Positions 37,102 to 45,466 of a stretch of 64,000 bases of DNA are shown here, piece by piece. Under the pieces are notes generated by a model that saw nothing but the letters and a program-made list of their open reading frames with translations, had not been told where the DNA came from and ran no database searches. The position numbers and the translations under genes are program-made. Position 1 is the stretch's first letter; each line of letters begins with the position of its first letter. Origin of the DNA: Synergistaceae bacterium. GTDB taxonomy: Bacteria > Synergistota > Synergistia > Synergistales > Aminobacteriaceae. The stretch is taken from positions 1 through 64,000 of the forward strand of contig JAFSKV010000018.1 of assembly GCA_017448795.1 (NCBI GenBank), in the 5' to 3' direction.

Positions 37102-38257
37102 CACCCTCACCCATCCTCAGAGCCTCCATGTTCTCCGCCACATCATGAACACGCAGGAGGCTCACCTTCCCCGCCATCATGGCCGTAACCCCCAGCGTCC
37201 CCGCAAGCCCTCCCGTGAATCTTTTCCGCGAATGCCCAATCATCACAGGCCGCCCGAATCCCGCGAGGCTCTCAATGTTCTTAAGGACGGTGAAATTATC
37301 CCCCGCCGATTTCCCGAAGCCGAGTCCCGGATCTAGTATCACGTTTTCCCGCCTCAACCCCGCGAGTTTCCCGGCAAAATACCTGTCCATGTCCCCCAGA
37401 ATATTCACGTGAGACACACCGCTTCCAACGTCCGACAATCCCCCGTAAATGTGCGACAACACATAGGGAATCCCAAGCTCCGAAACCGTCCCGGCCATGT
37501 CTGAGTCGAAGCCGTAGCCGCTTATGTCGTTGATGATGTCCGCTCCCTCGTCTGCAGAAAGGCGCGCAATACCGGCCTTGTAGGTGTCGACCGAAATCAG
37601 CGCGTCAGGAAATTCACGCCTCAATACCCGCAGCGCAGGCACAAGCCTTCCTGCCTCGTCTGATTCTGAGACTGGGCAAGCTCCCGGCCTCGTAGACTCC
37701 GCACCGACATCAAGAATGTACGCTCCCTCATCAAGAAATCTCCCGGCACGTTCGGCTATTTCCCGTTCGTCTGTTCTGCTTGCCTCGTGGAATGAGTCAG
37801 GCGTAACGTTCAGGATTGCCATTAACCGCGTCTTTCCTCCGAGAATTATTTTGCGGCCATGCGGTGAGGCCAACTCCCATTTCCGCGGCTTTGCGTTCCT
37901 CATGATGCCCGCGATTTTCTCACGCAATGCCGGGATGCCCCATATCTTCATGGCCGTCATCTTCTCCGTGAGGCTGAGTATCTGCTTCTCCGTCCCCATA
38001 ATCAGAATGTCGCTGTAGTCTGTCCTGCCGTCAATCACGTGTTTTGCGACCGCTGCATCACCGCCCCGCGATAACATTTCCTGCTTGATGAAGCCCGCGG
38101 CTCTGTAGTCGACTTTCTCAGCGTAAATGTGAATGATATTCGACTTAGGCGCAAGATATGCCAATGCCCCCGGGTCAGTCCCAATTTTCGCGCAGGCCTT
38201 CATCACGTCATCAACGCCCGAAATCCTCACGGGGTAAACAGAAATATCCTCCTGCAA
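37088..38257 (-). CDS. folP: Dihydropteroate synthase with N-terminal extension
   Basis: Joins p-aminobenzoate to the pterin pyrophosphate in folate synthesis. The core begins about residue 140 with MAILNVTPDSF, then DVGAESTRPGA, SVDTYKAGIA, ILDPGLGFGKSAGDN and GHSRKRF, all family motifs; sulfonamides target this enzyme. The extra N-terminal domain of about 130 residues (VDDVMKACAKIGTDPGALAYL...) is found in DHPS proteins of several anaerobes and is of unknown use. It starts with TTG at 38257, 8 bases after AGGAGG. Other folate genes are not nearby. Confidence 0.93.
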   Translation of the reverse strand: MQEDISVYPVRISGVDDVMKACAKIGTDPGALAYLAPKSNIIHIYAEKVDYRAAGFIKQEMLSRGGDAAVAKHVIDGRTDYSDILIMGTEKQILSLTEKMTAMKIWGIPALREKIAGIMRNAKPRKWELASPHGRKIILGGKTRLMAILNVTPDSFHEASRTDEREIAERAGRFLDEGAYILDVGAESTRPGACPVSESDEAGRLVPALRVLRREFPDALISVDTYKAGIARLSADEGADIINDISGYGFDSDMAGTVSELGIPYVLSHIYGGLSDVGSGVSHVNILGDMDRYFAGKLAGLRRENVILDPGLGFGKSAGDNFTVLKNIESLAGFGRPVMIGHSRKRFTGGLAGTLGVTAMMAGKVSLLRVHDVAENMEALRMGEGVSGA

Positions 38258-38329
38258 TTTACAGCCCTCCTCACAAAATTCATTGGTGATGATTATTCTA
38301 TTACAACGTGAGACTGTTTATTGAGGCCA

Positions 38330-38338
38330 TGATACAAT
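38330..38338 (+). promoter_or_regulatory. Extended -10 for the S9 peptidase gene
   Basis: TGATACAAT (TGn plus TACAAT) lies 34 bases before the ATG in the 115-base gap after folP. No convincing -35 is visible. Confidence 0.45.
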
Positions 38339-38372
38339 CACACACAAATTCCAGTGAAGGGAGCTTTTATCC

Positions 38373-40256
38373 ATGAGAATATTATTCGTCCTGCTGGTGC
38401 TGTTCATAGCAATGCCCGCCGTGTGCGCTTCAGCCGCAATGCCTCCCCTATTGCCTATGGAGGACTTCTTCCGCAACCCGGACAATTCCGCCTTCTCTAT
38501 CTCACCCGACGGAAAATGGCTCGCTTTCGCCCGTCCCTGGCAGCACAGAATGAATGTCTACGTCCGCGAAATCTCAACAGGCACAGAGAAGCGCATAACG
38601 TCAGCAACCGAACGCGACATAGCCGGGTTCTTCTGGAAGGGCAGCGGAAGAATAGTGTTCGCCCAAGATTCAGGCGGGGATGAGAATTTCCACGTCTACA
38701 TCACTGACATCAAGGGAGGAGAGGCAAGAGACCTGACTCCATTCGGGAAGGTGAAGGCGGGAGTCCTTGATGACCTGGAGGACGACCCGCGCCATATGCT
38801 CATCGACATGAACAGGGACAACCCGGAAGTCTTTGACGTTTACCGCTGTGATATTGAGACGGGGGAACTTGAGCTTGTCGGCAAAAATCCTGGCAACATA
38901 ACGGGCTGGATGACTGACCACGACGGGAAATTACGCGTTGCTTTCATGACTGACGGAGTGAATGAGACGTTCCTTTACCGCACGGATGAGTCGCAGGATT
39001 TCCGCCCCCTCGTCACGACGAACTTCAAGGAGACATTCGCCCCTGCCATGTTCGCTTACGACAACAAGATGATGTATGTAGTCTCTAACCTAAGCCGGGA
39101 CAAGGCCGCAATATTCACGTTTGACCCTGAGGAAAACAGGACGCTTGATTTAGTGTTTGAGCATGATGAAGTTGACGTTGGCGGGATAATGCACAGCAAG
39201 AAGCGCAAGATTATCACGGGCGTTAGGTACACGACGGACAGGAGGCACTACAAGTTTTTTGACGCTGACCGCGAGGAATTGCAGAAGACTCTTGATGATT
39301 TCTTCCCGGGACTTGAAGTAGCGGCTGTTGATACTGATGATGACGAGCAGAAGTACATAGTCAGGACTTACAGCGACAGGACACGCGGGACATATTATCT
39401 TTTCGACCGCCGGGACAACTCGATTCTGAAACTTGCCGACTTGTCACCCTGGCTCAAAGCCGACCAGATGGCACCAATGACCCCCATAACCTACACAGCA
39501 AGGGACGGCGCGAAGATTAACGGTTACCTCACGCTTCCTGTTGGTGTTGAGGGTAAGAATCTCCCGCTTGTTGTCATTCCTCACGGAGGACCCAGCGGGC
39601 GCGATGTGTGGGGGTTCGACTCTGAGGCACAATTCCTCGCAAACAGGGGAATCGCTGTCTTGCAGGTGAACTTCAGGGGGTCAACTGGCTACGGAAAATC
39701 ATTCTGGCAGGCCGGCTTCAAGCAGTGGGGAAAGAGGATGCAGGATGATGTTACTGACGGGGTAATGTGGGCGGTGAATGAGGGCATCGCTGACCGTTCA
39801 AGGCTCGCGATTTACGGGGGGAGCTACGGGGGGTACGCGGCTCTTGCCGGTGCGACTTTCACGCCGTATCTTTATGCCTGCGCTGTGAGCTATGTCGGGC
39901 CGTCCAACCTGTTCACGATGCTTGAGAGTATTCCGCCGTACTGGAAGCCGTTTATTGAGATGGAGTACGAGATGATAGGAGACCCTTCCGCCGACAAGGA
40001 ATTACTCCGTGAGGTGTCGCCCGTATTCCACGCCGAGAACATAAGGATACCGCTTTTTGTCGCGCAGGGGGCTAATGACGTCCGCGTGAACAAGGCAGAG
40101 TCAGACCAGATAGTCGAGGCTGTCAGGAAAGCCGGGAAGGATGTCGTCTACATGGTGAAGGACAACGAGGGACACGGCTTCCGCAACGAGGAAAATAGGT
40201 TTGACTTCTACAGGACGCTTGAGGAGTTTTTCAGGAAACACTTAAGCTCAAGGTGA
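38373..40256 (+). CDS. Secreted S9 family prolyl oligopeptidase-like peptidase
   Basis: A 627-residue exported peptidase: signal peptide (MRILFVLLVLFIAMPAVCASA), a beta-propeller (about 30-370) and an alpha/beta-hydrolase domain (about 380-627). The triad is Ser484 in GGSYGGY, Asp569 in GANDVRV and His601 in EGHGF. This fits dipeptidyl or acylaminoacyl peptidases that act on short peptides in the periplasm, in line with an amino-acid-using organism. AGGGAG precedes the ATG. The stop overlaps convergent lysR by 9 bases. Confidence 0.92.
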   Translation: MRILFVLLVLFIAMPAVCASAAMPPLLPMEDFFRNPDNSAFSISPDGKWLAFARPWQHRMNVYVREISTGTEKRITSATERDIAGFFWKGSGRIVFAQDSGGDENFHVYITDIKGGEARDLTPFGKVKAGVLDDLEDDPRHMLIDMNRDNPEVFDVYRCDIETGELELVGKNPGNITGWMTDHDGKLRVAFMTDGVNETFLYRTDESQDFRPLVTTNFKETFAPAMFAYDNKMMYVVSNLSRDKAAIFTFDPEENRTLDLVFEHDEVDVGGIMHSKKRKIITGVRYTTDRRHYKFFDADREELQKTLDDFFPGLEVAAVDTDDDEQKYIVRTYSDRTRGTYYLFDRRDNSILKLADLSPWLKADQMAPMTPITYTARDGAKINGYLTLPVGVEGKNLPLVVIPHGGPSGRDVWGFDSEAQFLANRGIAVLQVNFRGSTGYGKSFWQAGFKQWGKRMQDDVTDGVMWAVNEGIADRSRLAIYGGSYGGYAALAGATFTPYLYACAVSYVGPSNLFTMLESIPPYWKPFIEMEYEMIGDPSADKELLREVSPVFHAENIRIPLFVAQGANDVRVNKAESDQIVEAVRKAGKDVVYMVKDNEGHGFRNEENRFDFYRTLEEFFRKHLSSR

Positions 40257-41189
40257 TACTTCAGGGGGTGGAAAGTCCAAGTGCTTCTTAGCGTCAGCCT
40301 TTGACAGCGAGATAAAATGTTTCATGGCCGAACTTAGCCGGTAATCCTTAGCGTAACCAAGCCCGAAGTGAAACCGCGGACTCCCCGGCAGGTAGAACCA
40401 CGCCACATCGTCATAATTCCTTGCCTGGCTCTGAGGAATGATTATGTCGCAAGCCCCCTCAGCCGTCAGACTCTCAAGGAATGAATTGAAGCTCGACTCA
40501 ACCATAATGTTTGGAGTGAACCCCGCCGCCTGAAATATAGGGTCAACAAGCTCCGTCCTCATTGTGGATTTCTTGAGTGCGAGCGCGAAATTGTCCCCCG
40601 CAAACTTCCTCATGTCAGGAGCAGGACGGGGGATTTTCGTTGCACCTTTCCCGGCAAGATATGGATGATTAGCCGGGATACCGAGAAGAAGATTCTCCGA
40701 GCTGAGGGGAATATAGTTGATGCCCTTCCAGTTTTCGGGATGACCGCCGAGAAGTAACGCCGCGTCAATCTCACCTGCCCCGGCCATGTCGATTAGCTCC
40801 GGGACTAAGAGCTGATAGCACTGAATGTTGATGCCGGGATATTCCTTGTGGAACTCAGGCCATACCCTCGCGAACACCTCGCTTCCATGATCATACGAGA
40901 GTCCCATCTTGAACATTCCCCGCACGTTCCCTGAGATGTCCTGCAATTCTGACTGTGTTTCGTCCCAAGTCCTCAGCATTGAGCGTATACCCTTGAGGCA
41001 GATTTCCCCGGCCTCCGTCGGAATGAGCCTGTGTTTTGCCCGCACGAACAGCTTAATCCCTAACTCGCGCTCAAGTTTCAGTAACTGCTGATTGAGTGCC
41101 GCTGACGTTATGAACAGCTCATCAGCCGCCTTCGACATTGAGCCGTGCCTGCCGATTGCGTCTATGTATTCGATTATCCGGAAGTTCAT
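40248..41189 (-). CDS. LysR-type transcriptional regulator
   Basis: A 313-residue regulator: N-terminal winged helix-turn-helix (about 3-62, MSKAADELFITSAALNQQLLKLERELG) and a C-terminal effector-binding domain. It is divergent from the TRAP/garR/garD operon, so control of that operon by its substrate is likely. ATG at 41189 is preceded by six C bases and the -10 box with no Shine-Dalgarno, which implies a leaderless mRNA. An ATG 34 codons further up lies beyond the promoter and is rejected. Confidence 0.92.
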   Translation of the reverse strand: MNFRIIEYIDAIGRHGSMSKAADELFITSAALNQQLLKLERELGIKLFVRAKHRLIPTEAGEICLKGIRSMLRTWDETQSELQDISGNVRGMFKMGLSYDHGSEVFARVWPEFHKEYPGINIQCYQLLVPELIDMAGAGEIDAALLLGGHPENWKGINYIPLSSENLLLGIPANHPYLAGKGATKIPRPAPDMRKFAGDNFALALKKSTMRTELVDPIFQAAGFTPNIMVESSFNSFLESLTAEGACDIIIPQSQARNYDDVAWFYLPGSPRFHFGLGYAKDYRLSSAMKHFISLSKADAKKHLDFPPPEVSP

Positions 41190-41195
41190 GGGGGG

Positions 41196-41224
41196 ATTAT
41201 ATAGTTTTTCTTTGCGACTTTCAA
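41196..41224 (-). promoter_or_regulatory. lysR promoter giving a leaderless mRNA
   Basis: On the minus strand TTGAAA (41224-41219), a 17-base spacer and a perfect TATAAT (41201-41196) are followed by CCCCCC and the lysR ATG. The expected +1, seven bases after the -10, is the A of the ATG at 41189. Confidence 0.7.
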
Positions 41225-41235
41225 TTATCGCGTGG

Positions 41236-41263
41236 TTTGGCTTTGATTTCTCTCCTGTATAAT
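41236..41263 (+). promoter_or_regulatory. Promoter of the TRAP/garR/garD operon
   Basis: TTTGGC at 41236-41241 and TATAAT at 41258-41263 with a 16-base spacer, 57 bases before the dctQ start. It lies back to back with the lysR promoter, the normal place for LysR control. Confidence 0.6.
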
Positions 41264-41319
41264 ATTTGCATTCCAATTCATTCACATACACATATCCTGT
41301 TGAGGGAGGGAAAATCTAC

Positions 41320-41793
41320 ATGTCGTTTCTCAGGAAGCTGGACAAAAATTTTGAGTTCGTCTGTCTGGCCGGGCTTCTAATCGTGATGACGGTCTTGTCG
41401 TTCGCGAATGTCGTCATGCGCTACTTCTTCAAGGCCCCGATATTCTGGTCGGACGAAATCTGCTGCTACTGCCTCGCGTTGAGCGCGTTCATCTGCCTGC
41501 CCTGCTCGATACGCTACAAGTCAGCAATCAGGGTAGACACGTTCGTAACGCTCCTGCCGAAGTTCCTCCAGAAGCTGCTTGCGGTCGTGTGCGACGTGAT
41601 AATGATCGTGTTCCTTTTCTGGTGCGTGAAGGGCGGAATTGACGTAGCTGGAATCGCCGCCAGAATCAGCCAGAAGAGTCCCGCGCTTCAGATTCCCGTC
41701 GCTTACTTCTACTACTTCATGACGTTCTGCTTCTGCCTCGCAATCTTCAGGAGCATTCAGTCTGTCTACCTGACCTTCAAGGGGGGCGAGTGA
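41320..41793 (+). CDS. dctQ: TRAP transporter small permease (DctQ type)
   Basis: A 157-residue inner-membrane protein with four hydrophobic helices (LAGLLIVMTVLSFANVVMRYFF first) and the FWSDEICCYCLALSAF motif of the family. It is the small membrane subunit of a sodium-driven TRAP transporter. GGGAGGG precedes the ATG at 41320. dctM follows after one base. Confidence 0.93.
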   Translation: MSFLRKLDKNFEFVCLAGLLIVMTVLSFANVVMRYFFKAPIFWSDEICCYCLALSAFICLPCSIRYKSAIRVDTFVTLLPKFLQKLLAVVCDVIMIVFLFWCVKGGIDVAGIAARISQKSPALQIPVAYFYYFMTFCFCLAIFRSIQSVYLTFKGGE

Positions 41794-41794
41794 T

Positions 41795-43090
41795 ATGGGT
41801 ATAGGTCTGTTCTTCGCGATACTTGCGGTGCTGCTGGTGATTGCTCTTCCTGTCGGGGGAGTGTTCGGGCTGATGTCGATGCTCCCCAACCTGATTGGGA
41901 CTCTGAGGTTTGCACCTGCCGACGTTGCGCGGGCGATGTTCTCCGGCATGAACAGCTTCACCCTTCTTGCCGTGCCTCTGTTCATGGTGTCAGGGATGAT
42001 CATGGCCGAGGGCGGACTGTCTCAGAGGCTGTTCGACTTCTTCGCGTACTTCATCGGCAACAAAAGAGCGGGCTTCCCGTGCGCTGTGGTCGTAACCTGC
42101 ATGTTCTACGCGGCAATATCCGGCTCATCACCCGCCACAGTCTCAGCAGTCGGGGCAATGACGATCCCGTTCCTGGTTGACCTGGGTTATGACAAGGTTT
42201 TTGCGACCGCTATTGTTACCGTCGCCGGAGGACTCGGAGTCATAATTCCGCCGTCAATCTCCTACATAGTGTACGCCGCCGCCGCCAACGCCTCACCGTC
42301 AGCCCTCTTCATCGCGGGAATCATTCCGGGCGTGTTAATCGGGGTCGCGCTCATGGTGTACGCGTGGTTCTACTGCAAGGTTCACGGCGAGGACAAGGAG
42401 AAGCTCGAAGCCAACTACAGGAAAATCCGCTCAAAAGGTTTCTGGCCGCTCTTCAAGGAATCGTTCTGGGCTTTGCTGACACCTGTAATCATACTCGGAT
42501 GCGTGTACTCTGGCGTTTGCTCACCGACTGAAGCGGCGGTTATCTCGGTGATTTACGGGCTGTTCGTCTGCATCTTCATCTACAGGACGATAAAGTTCTC
42601 GGAGATTGGACACGTTTTCGTTGAGGGCGCGCGGACTTACGTCAACATTCTCTTCGTCATAGCGGCGGCTACAGCGTTTGCGCGGGCAATGACCCTCCTC
42701 CGTTATCCGCAGACAATCTCGAAGGCCGTCCTCTCGGTAACAAACAACAAGTACATCATCCTCCTGCTGATGAACGCGATAATGCTTGTGTGCGGAATGA
42801 TACTCGACAACATCCCAAACATCATGATACTGACCCCGATATTCCTCCCCATCATGAAGGCTGTCGGCATCAACCCCGTGCATTTCGGCATAGTGATGAC
42901 GGCGAACCTTGCTGTGGGGATGGTAACGCCGCCGATGGGAATCAACCTGTTTGTAGCGTCAGGGATGACCAAGATACCGATGCTGAAGCTCGCGAAGGCG
43001 TGTACCCCGTTCCTGATAGCGTTCATCCTGTGCCTGCTGCTCATAACGTTCATTGAGCCGCTGAGCATGTTCCTTCCGTCAATACTGTAA
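41795..43090 (+). CDS. dctM: TRAP transporter large permease (DctM type)
   Basis: A 431-residue protein with about 12 membrane segments; the channel-forming subunit of the TRAP transporter. Family blocks include ISGSSPATVSAVGAMTIP, GGLGVIIPPSISYIVYA and VGMVTPPMGINLFVASG. The stop of dctQ is one base upstream, and the purine-rich end of dctQ (GGGGGGCGAG) acts as the ribosome-binding site. Confidence 0.95.
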   Translation: MGIGLFFAILAVLLVIALPVGGVFGLMSMLPNLIGTLRFAPADVARAMFSGMNSFTLLAVPLFMVSGMIMAEGGLSQRLFDFFAYFIGNKRAGFPCAVVVTCMFYAAISGSSPATVSAVGAMTIPFLVDLGYDKVFATAIVTVAGGLGVIIPPSISYIVYAAAANASPSALFIAGIIPGVLIGVALMVYAWFYCKVHGEDKEKLEANYRKIRSKGFWPLFKESFWALLTPVIILGCVYSGVCSPTEAAVISVIYGLFVCIFIYRTIKFSEIGHVFVEGARTYVNILFVIAAATAFARAMTLLRYPQTISKAVLSVTNNKYIILLLMNAIMLVCGMILDNIPNIMILTPIFLPIMKAVGINPVHFGIVMTANLAVGMVTPPMGINLFVASGMTKIPMLKLAKACTPFLIAFILCLLLITFIEPLSMFLPSIL

Positions 43091-43095
43091 GTGTC

Positions 43096-43239
43096 ATGCG
43101 GGAAATGAGGGCGGAAACGGTGAAGAGGGTCTGCGCGGTGTGTAAGAATTTGGGTGAAACAATGTCAGCGGAGATTCTCAGGCCGGAACTTCCCTCGTCC
43201 CCCGCAAATTTCGTGAATACAAGGAGAAATGCAGAATGA
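43096..43239 (+). CDS. Possible 47-residue ORF between dctM and dctP
   Basis: ATG at 43096 opens a frame with a Cys-x2-Cys pair (VCAVCKNLGE) that ends in an ATGA overlap with the dctP start. It fills nearly all of the 145-base gap. It lacks a Shine-Dalgarno, so it may be chance; no family is recognised. Confidence 0.25.
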   Translation: MREMRAETVKRVCAVCKNLGETMSAEILRPELPSSPANFVNTRRNAE

Positions 43240-44234
43240 AAAAGTTAGTCGCGCTGTTAATGGTCATGGCCTGCGTAGTGTGCGCCGCGCCGTCGTCCGC
43301 TGAGGATTACGGGACGTATGACTGGGTCGCCGCAATGAGCGTTGCCGACACAACCACGAACTACAAGCTCATGGTGAAGTTCGCCGAGCTGCTCAAGGAG
43401 AAGAGCGGGGGGACAATCAACATCGAGATTTACCCGGGCGCGCAGCTTGGGACGACGACAGAGTTCACCGAGGCAGTAGTGGCAGGCTCAATCAACATCG
43501 GCTCAGGAATGACGACTGACCTTGTGGACTTTGTGCCTGAGATGGGGCTGTTCGACCTCCCCAACCTGTTCAGCAGTATCGAGCAGATGCGCAAGCTACT
43601 CACGAGTGATTACGCGAAGACAACAGTCAACCAGTACTGCGAGGCCGCCGGAGTCCACATGCTGGGATTCTCGGACGCAGGATTCCGCCAGCTCACGAGC
43701 AACAAGAAGACGACATCCATCGCCGACCTTGCCGGGCAGAAAATCCGTGTCATGACCAACAAGTATCACATAGCTTACTGGAACGCGACGGGAGCCTCGG
43801 CAGTGCCGCTCCAGTTCAGCGAATTGTTCATGGCTCTCCAGCAGGGGACGATTGACGGCGAGGAGAACCCCTACATGAACATCGTCGGCAACAACATTCA
43901 GGAAGTCCAGAAGTACATCATCGAGACCAACCATCTCGGCCACATCATCACGTTCTTCATGAACGGCGAGCTCTACAACAGCCTCCCGGAGAACACAAGG
44001 AAGCTCGTTGACGAATGCGCCGCCGAAGCTGTCGAGTATGCCGCCGGAGTCGCAAGCGCGAGCATTGAGCAGGACAAGAAGACATGCCTCGACGCGGGAT
44101 GCCAGATACTTGAGTTTTCCCCCGAAGACCACGCAAAGCTCAGGGAGAAGGCGCAGGTTGTGTACGACATGATCCGCAAGGACGTGGGCGACGAGAAAGT
44201 TGATACTCTCCTTAAGGCTGTCGCGGGGCTTTAA
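43236..44234 (+). CDS. dctP: TRAP transporter solute-binding protein (DctP family)
   Basis: Exported 332-residue binding protein with a signal peptide (KKLVALLMVMACVVCAAPSSA). The DctP fold shows GGTINIEIYPGAQLG, DLAGQKIRVM with the arginine that normally binds the substrate carboxylate, and LQQGTIDGEENPYMNI. It should bind an organic acid; the genes downstream suggest an aldaric or related acid. AAGGAG precedes the ATG. A hairpin after the stop may raise its level over the downstream enzymes. Confidence 0.94.
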   Translation: MKKLVALLMVMACVVCAAPSSAEDYGTYDWVAAMSVADTTTNYKLMVKFAELLKEKSGGTINIEIYPGAQLGTTTEFTEAVVAGSINIGSGMTTDLVDFVPEMGLFDLPNLFSSIEQMRKLLTSDYAKTTVNQYCEAAGVHMLGFSDAGFRQLTSNKKTTSIADLAGQKIRVMTNKYHIAYWNATGASAVPLQFSELFMALQQGTIDGEENPYMNIVGNNIQEVQKYIIETNHLGHIITFFMNGELYNSLPENTRKLVDECAAEAVEYAAGVASASIEQDKKTCLDAGCQILEFSPEDHAKLREKAQVVYDMIRKDVGDEKVDTLLKAVAGL

Positions 44235-44249
44235 GGTCTGTATACAGTG

Positions 44250-44287
44250 CCGCTTCCCGTAACATTTGGGGGGCGGTGTTTCTTTTG
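44250..44287 (+). terminator. Hairpin with T-rich tail after dctP
   Basis: CCGCTTCCC pairs with GGGGGGCGG (9 bp, two G-U pairs) around a nine-base loop, followed by TGTTTCTTTTG. It is likely a partial terminator or an mRNA 3'-protecting hairpin inside the operon, because the next ribosome-binding site follows at once. Confidence 0.55.
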
Positions 44288-44301
44288 TGGAAGGAGGAAT
44301 T

Positions 44302-45441
44302 ATGAGGATGGATTTCCTGATTACCGGCGGTGAAATTCTCGACCCGTCAGCAAAAACAAGAACGCGCGCTGATATTGCCATCGTTGACGGGAAAATAGCG
44401 AAGCCTGAGAGCGGCAGGACATACAGGCAGGTGATAGACGCTTCGGGATGCATCGTAACACCCGGCCTCATCGACTATCACACGCATTACTTCCTGAACG
44501 GCTCGGAGAACGGAGTCAACCCGGACGCAAGCTCATTCTGCTGCGGGATAACGACTGCTGTTGACGGCGGGACATGCGGGGCTGGCGGCTACGAGATCTA
44601 CAGGAGAACGGTAATGTCGCTGTCAGAAGTGAGAATCCTGAACTACCTTCTTGTAGCGTCAGGCGGCCAGAGCAACGACCGTTACCCGGAGAACCTTGAC
44701 CCGGAATTTTTTGACGAGGAAAAGATACTCCGTCTCTTCGCGGAATACCCCGACAACCTAGTCGCCCTCAAAACCAGAATCTCACACAGCATCATCACCC
44801 CTGAGCTTGCACGGGTCTCAATCCCCCGCACGGTCGAAATCGCACAGAAAGCCGGAGTCCCCGTAGTCGTCCACGTAACAGACTGCTCGATTCCTCTGGA
44901 CGAACTCGCTGACATGCTCAGGCCGGGCGATGTCATCTGCCACATCTACCACGGGCGCGGTGAGAATACCTGCCTGGGTGCTGACGGGAGAGTCCTTCCG
45001 GGCTTGTGGCGGGCGCGGGAACGTGGCGTGCTTTTCGACGCGTCAAACGGACGTAGCAACTTCGACATTGAGGTTTGCAGGAAAGCGGTTGAGCAGGGAT
45101 TCGTGCCGGACGTGATTTCGAGCGACAACAACACAAGCAGCTGGTTCTTACAGCCGATGCACACGCTTCCCCGTATACTGAGCAAGTTTGTTGACTTCGG
45201 GATGACGCTTGAGGACGTGATTTCAGCGGCGACCATCAATCCCGCAAAGCTCGTGAAGCGTCCTGAGCTCGGGAGCATGGCCGTGGGGACTCCGGCTGAC
45301 GTTTGCGTGTTCAGGCACAAGCGCAAGGAAGTACCCTACACGGACATCAACGGGCATCACTTCACGGGGACTCAGGTTCTCGTGCCTATGATGACGTTCA
45401 AGGGCGGAAAGTGCATGTACTGCCAAGCGGATTTCTGCTAG
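44302..45441 (+). CDS. Amidohydrolase-superfamily metallohydrolase
   Basis: A 379-residue cytoplasmic enzyme of the amidohydrolase/deacetylase-like metallohydrolase group (dihydroorotase and D-aminoacylase relatives). The binuclear site is visible: His60 and His62 (DYHTHYF), a lysine suited to carboxylation in NLVALKTRIS, His in PVVVHVTD, His in CHIYHG and Asp in VISSDNNTS. AAGGAGG lies close to ATG 44302; ATG 44308 is an alternative. It lies between a TRAP transporter and garR-garD, so it probably hydrolyses an amide, cyclic amide or lactone that feeds the same pathway. Confidence 0.88.
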   Translation: MRMDFLITGGEILDPSAKTRTRADIAIVDGKIAKPESGRTYRQVIDASGCIVTPGLIDYHTHYFLNGSENGVNPDASSFCCGITTAVDGGTCGAGGYEIYRRTVMSLSEVRILNYLLVASGGQSNDRYPENLDPEFFDEEKILRLFAEYPDNLVALKTRISHSIITPELARVSIPRTVEIAQKAGVPVVVHVTDCSIPLDELADMLRPGDVICHIYHGRGENTCLGADGRVLPGLWRARERGVLFDASNGRSNFDIEVCRKAVEQGFVPDVISSDNNTSSWFLQPMHTLPRILSKFVDFGMTLEDVISAATINPAKLVKRPELGSMAVGTPADVCVFRHKRKEVPYTDINGHHFTGTQVLVPMMTFKGGKCMYCQADFC

Positions 45442-45466
45442 GCACAGCAAAGGAGGAAACATCACA

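Noticed and set aside
43596-44471. 291-codon minus-strand ORF opposite dctP
   Set aside because: Shadow of dctP and the metallohydrolase; no start signal.
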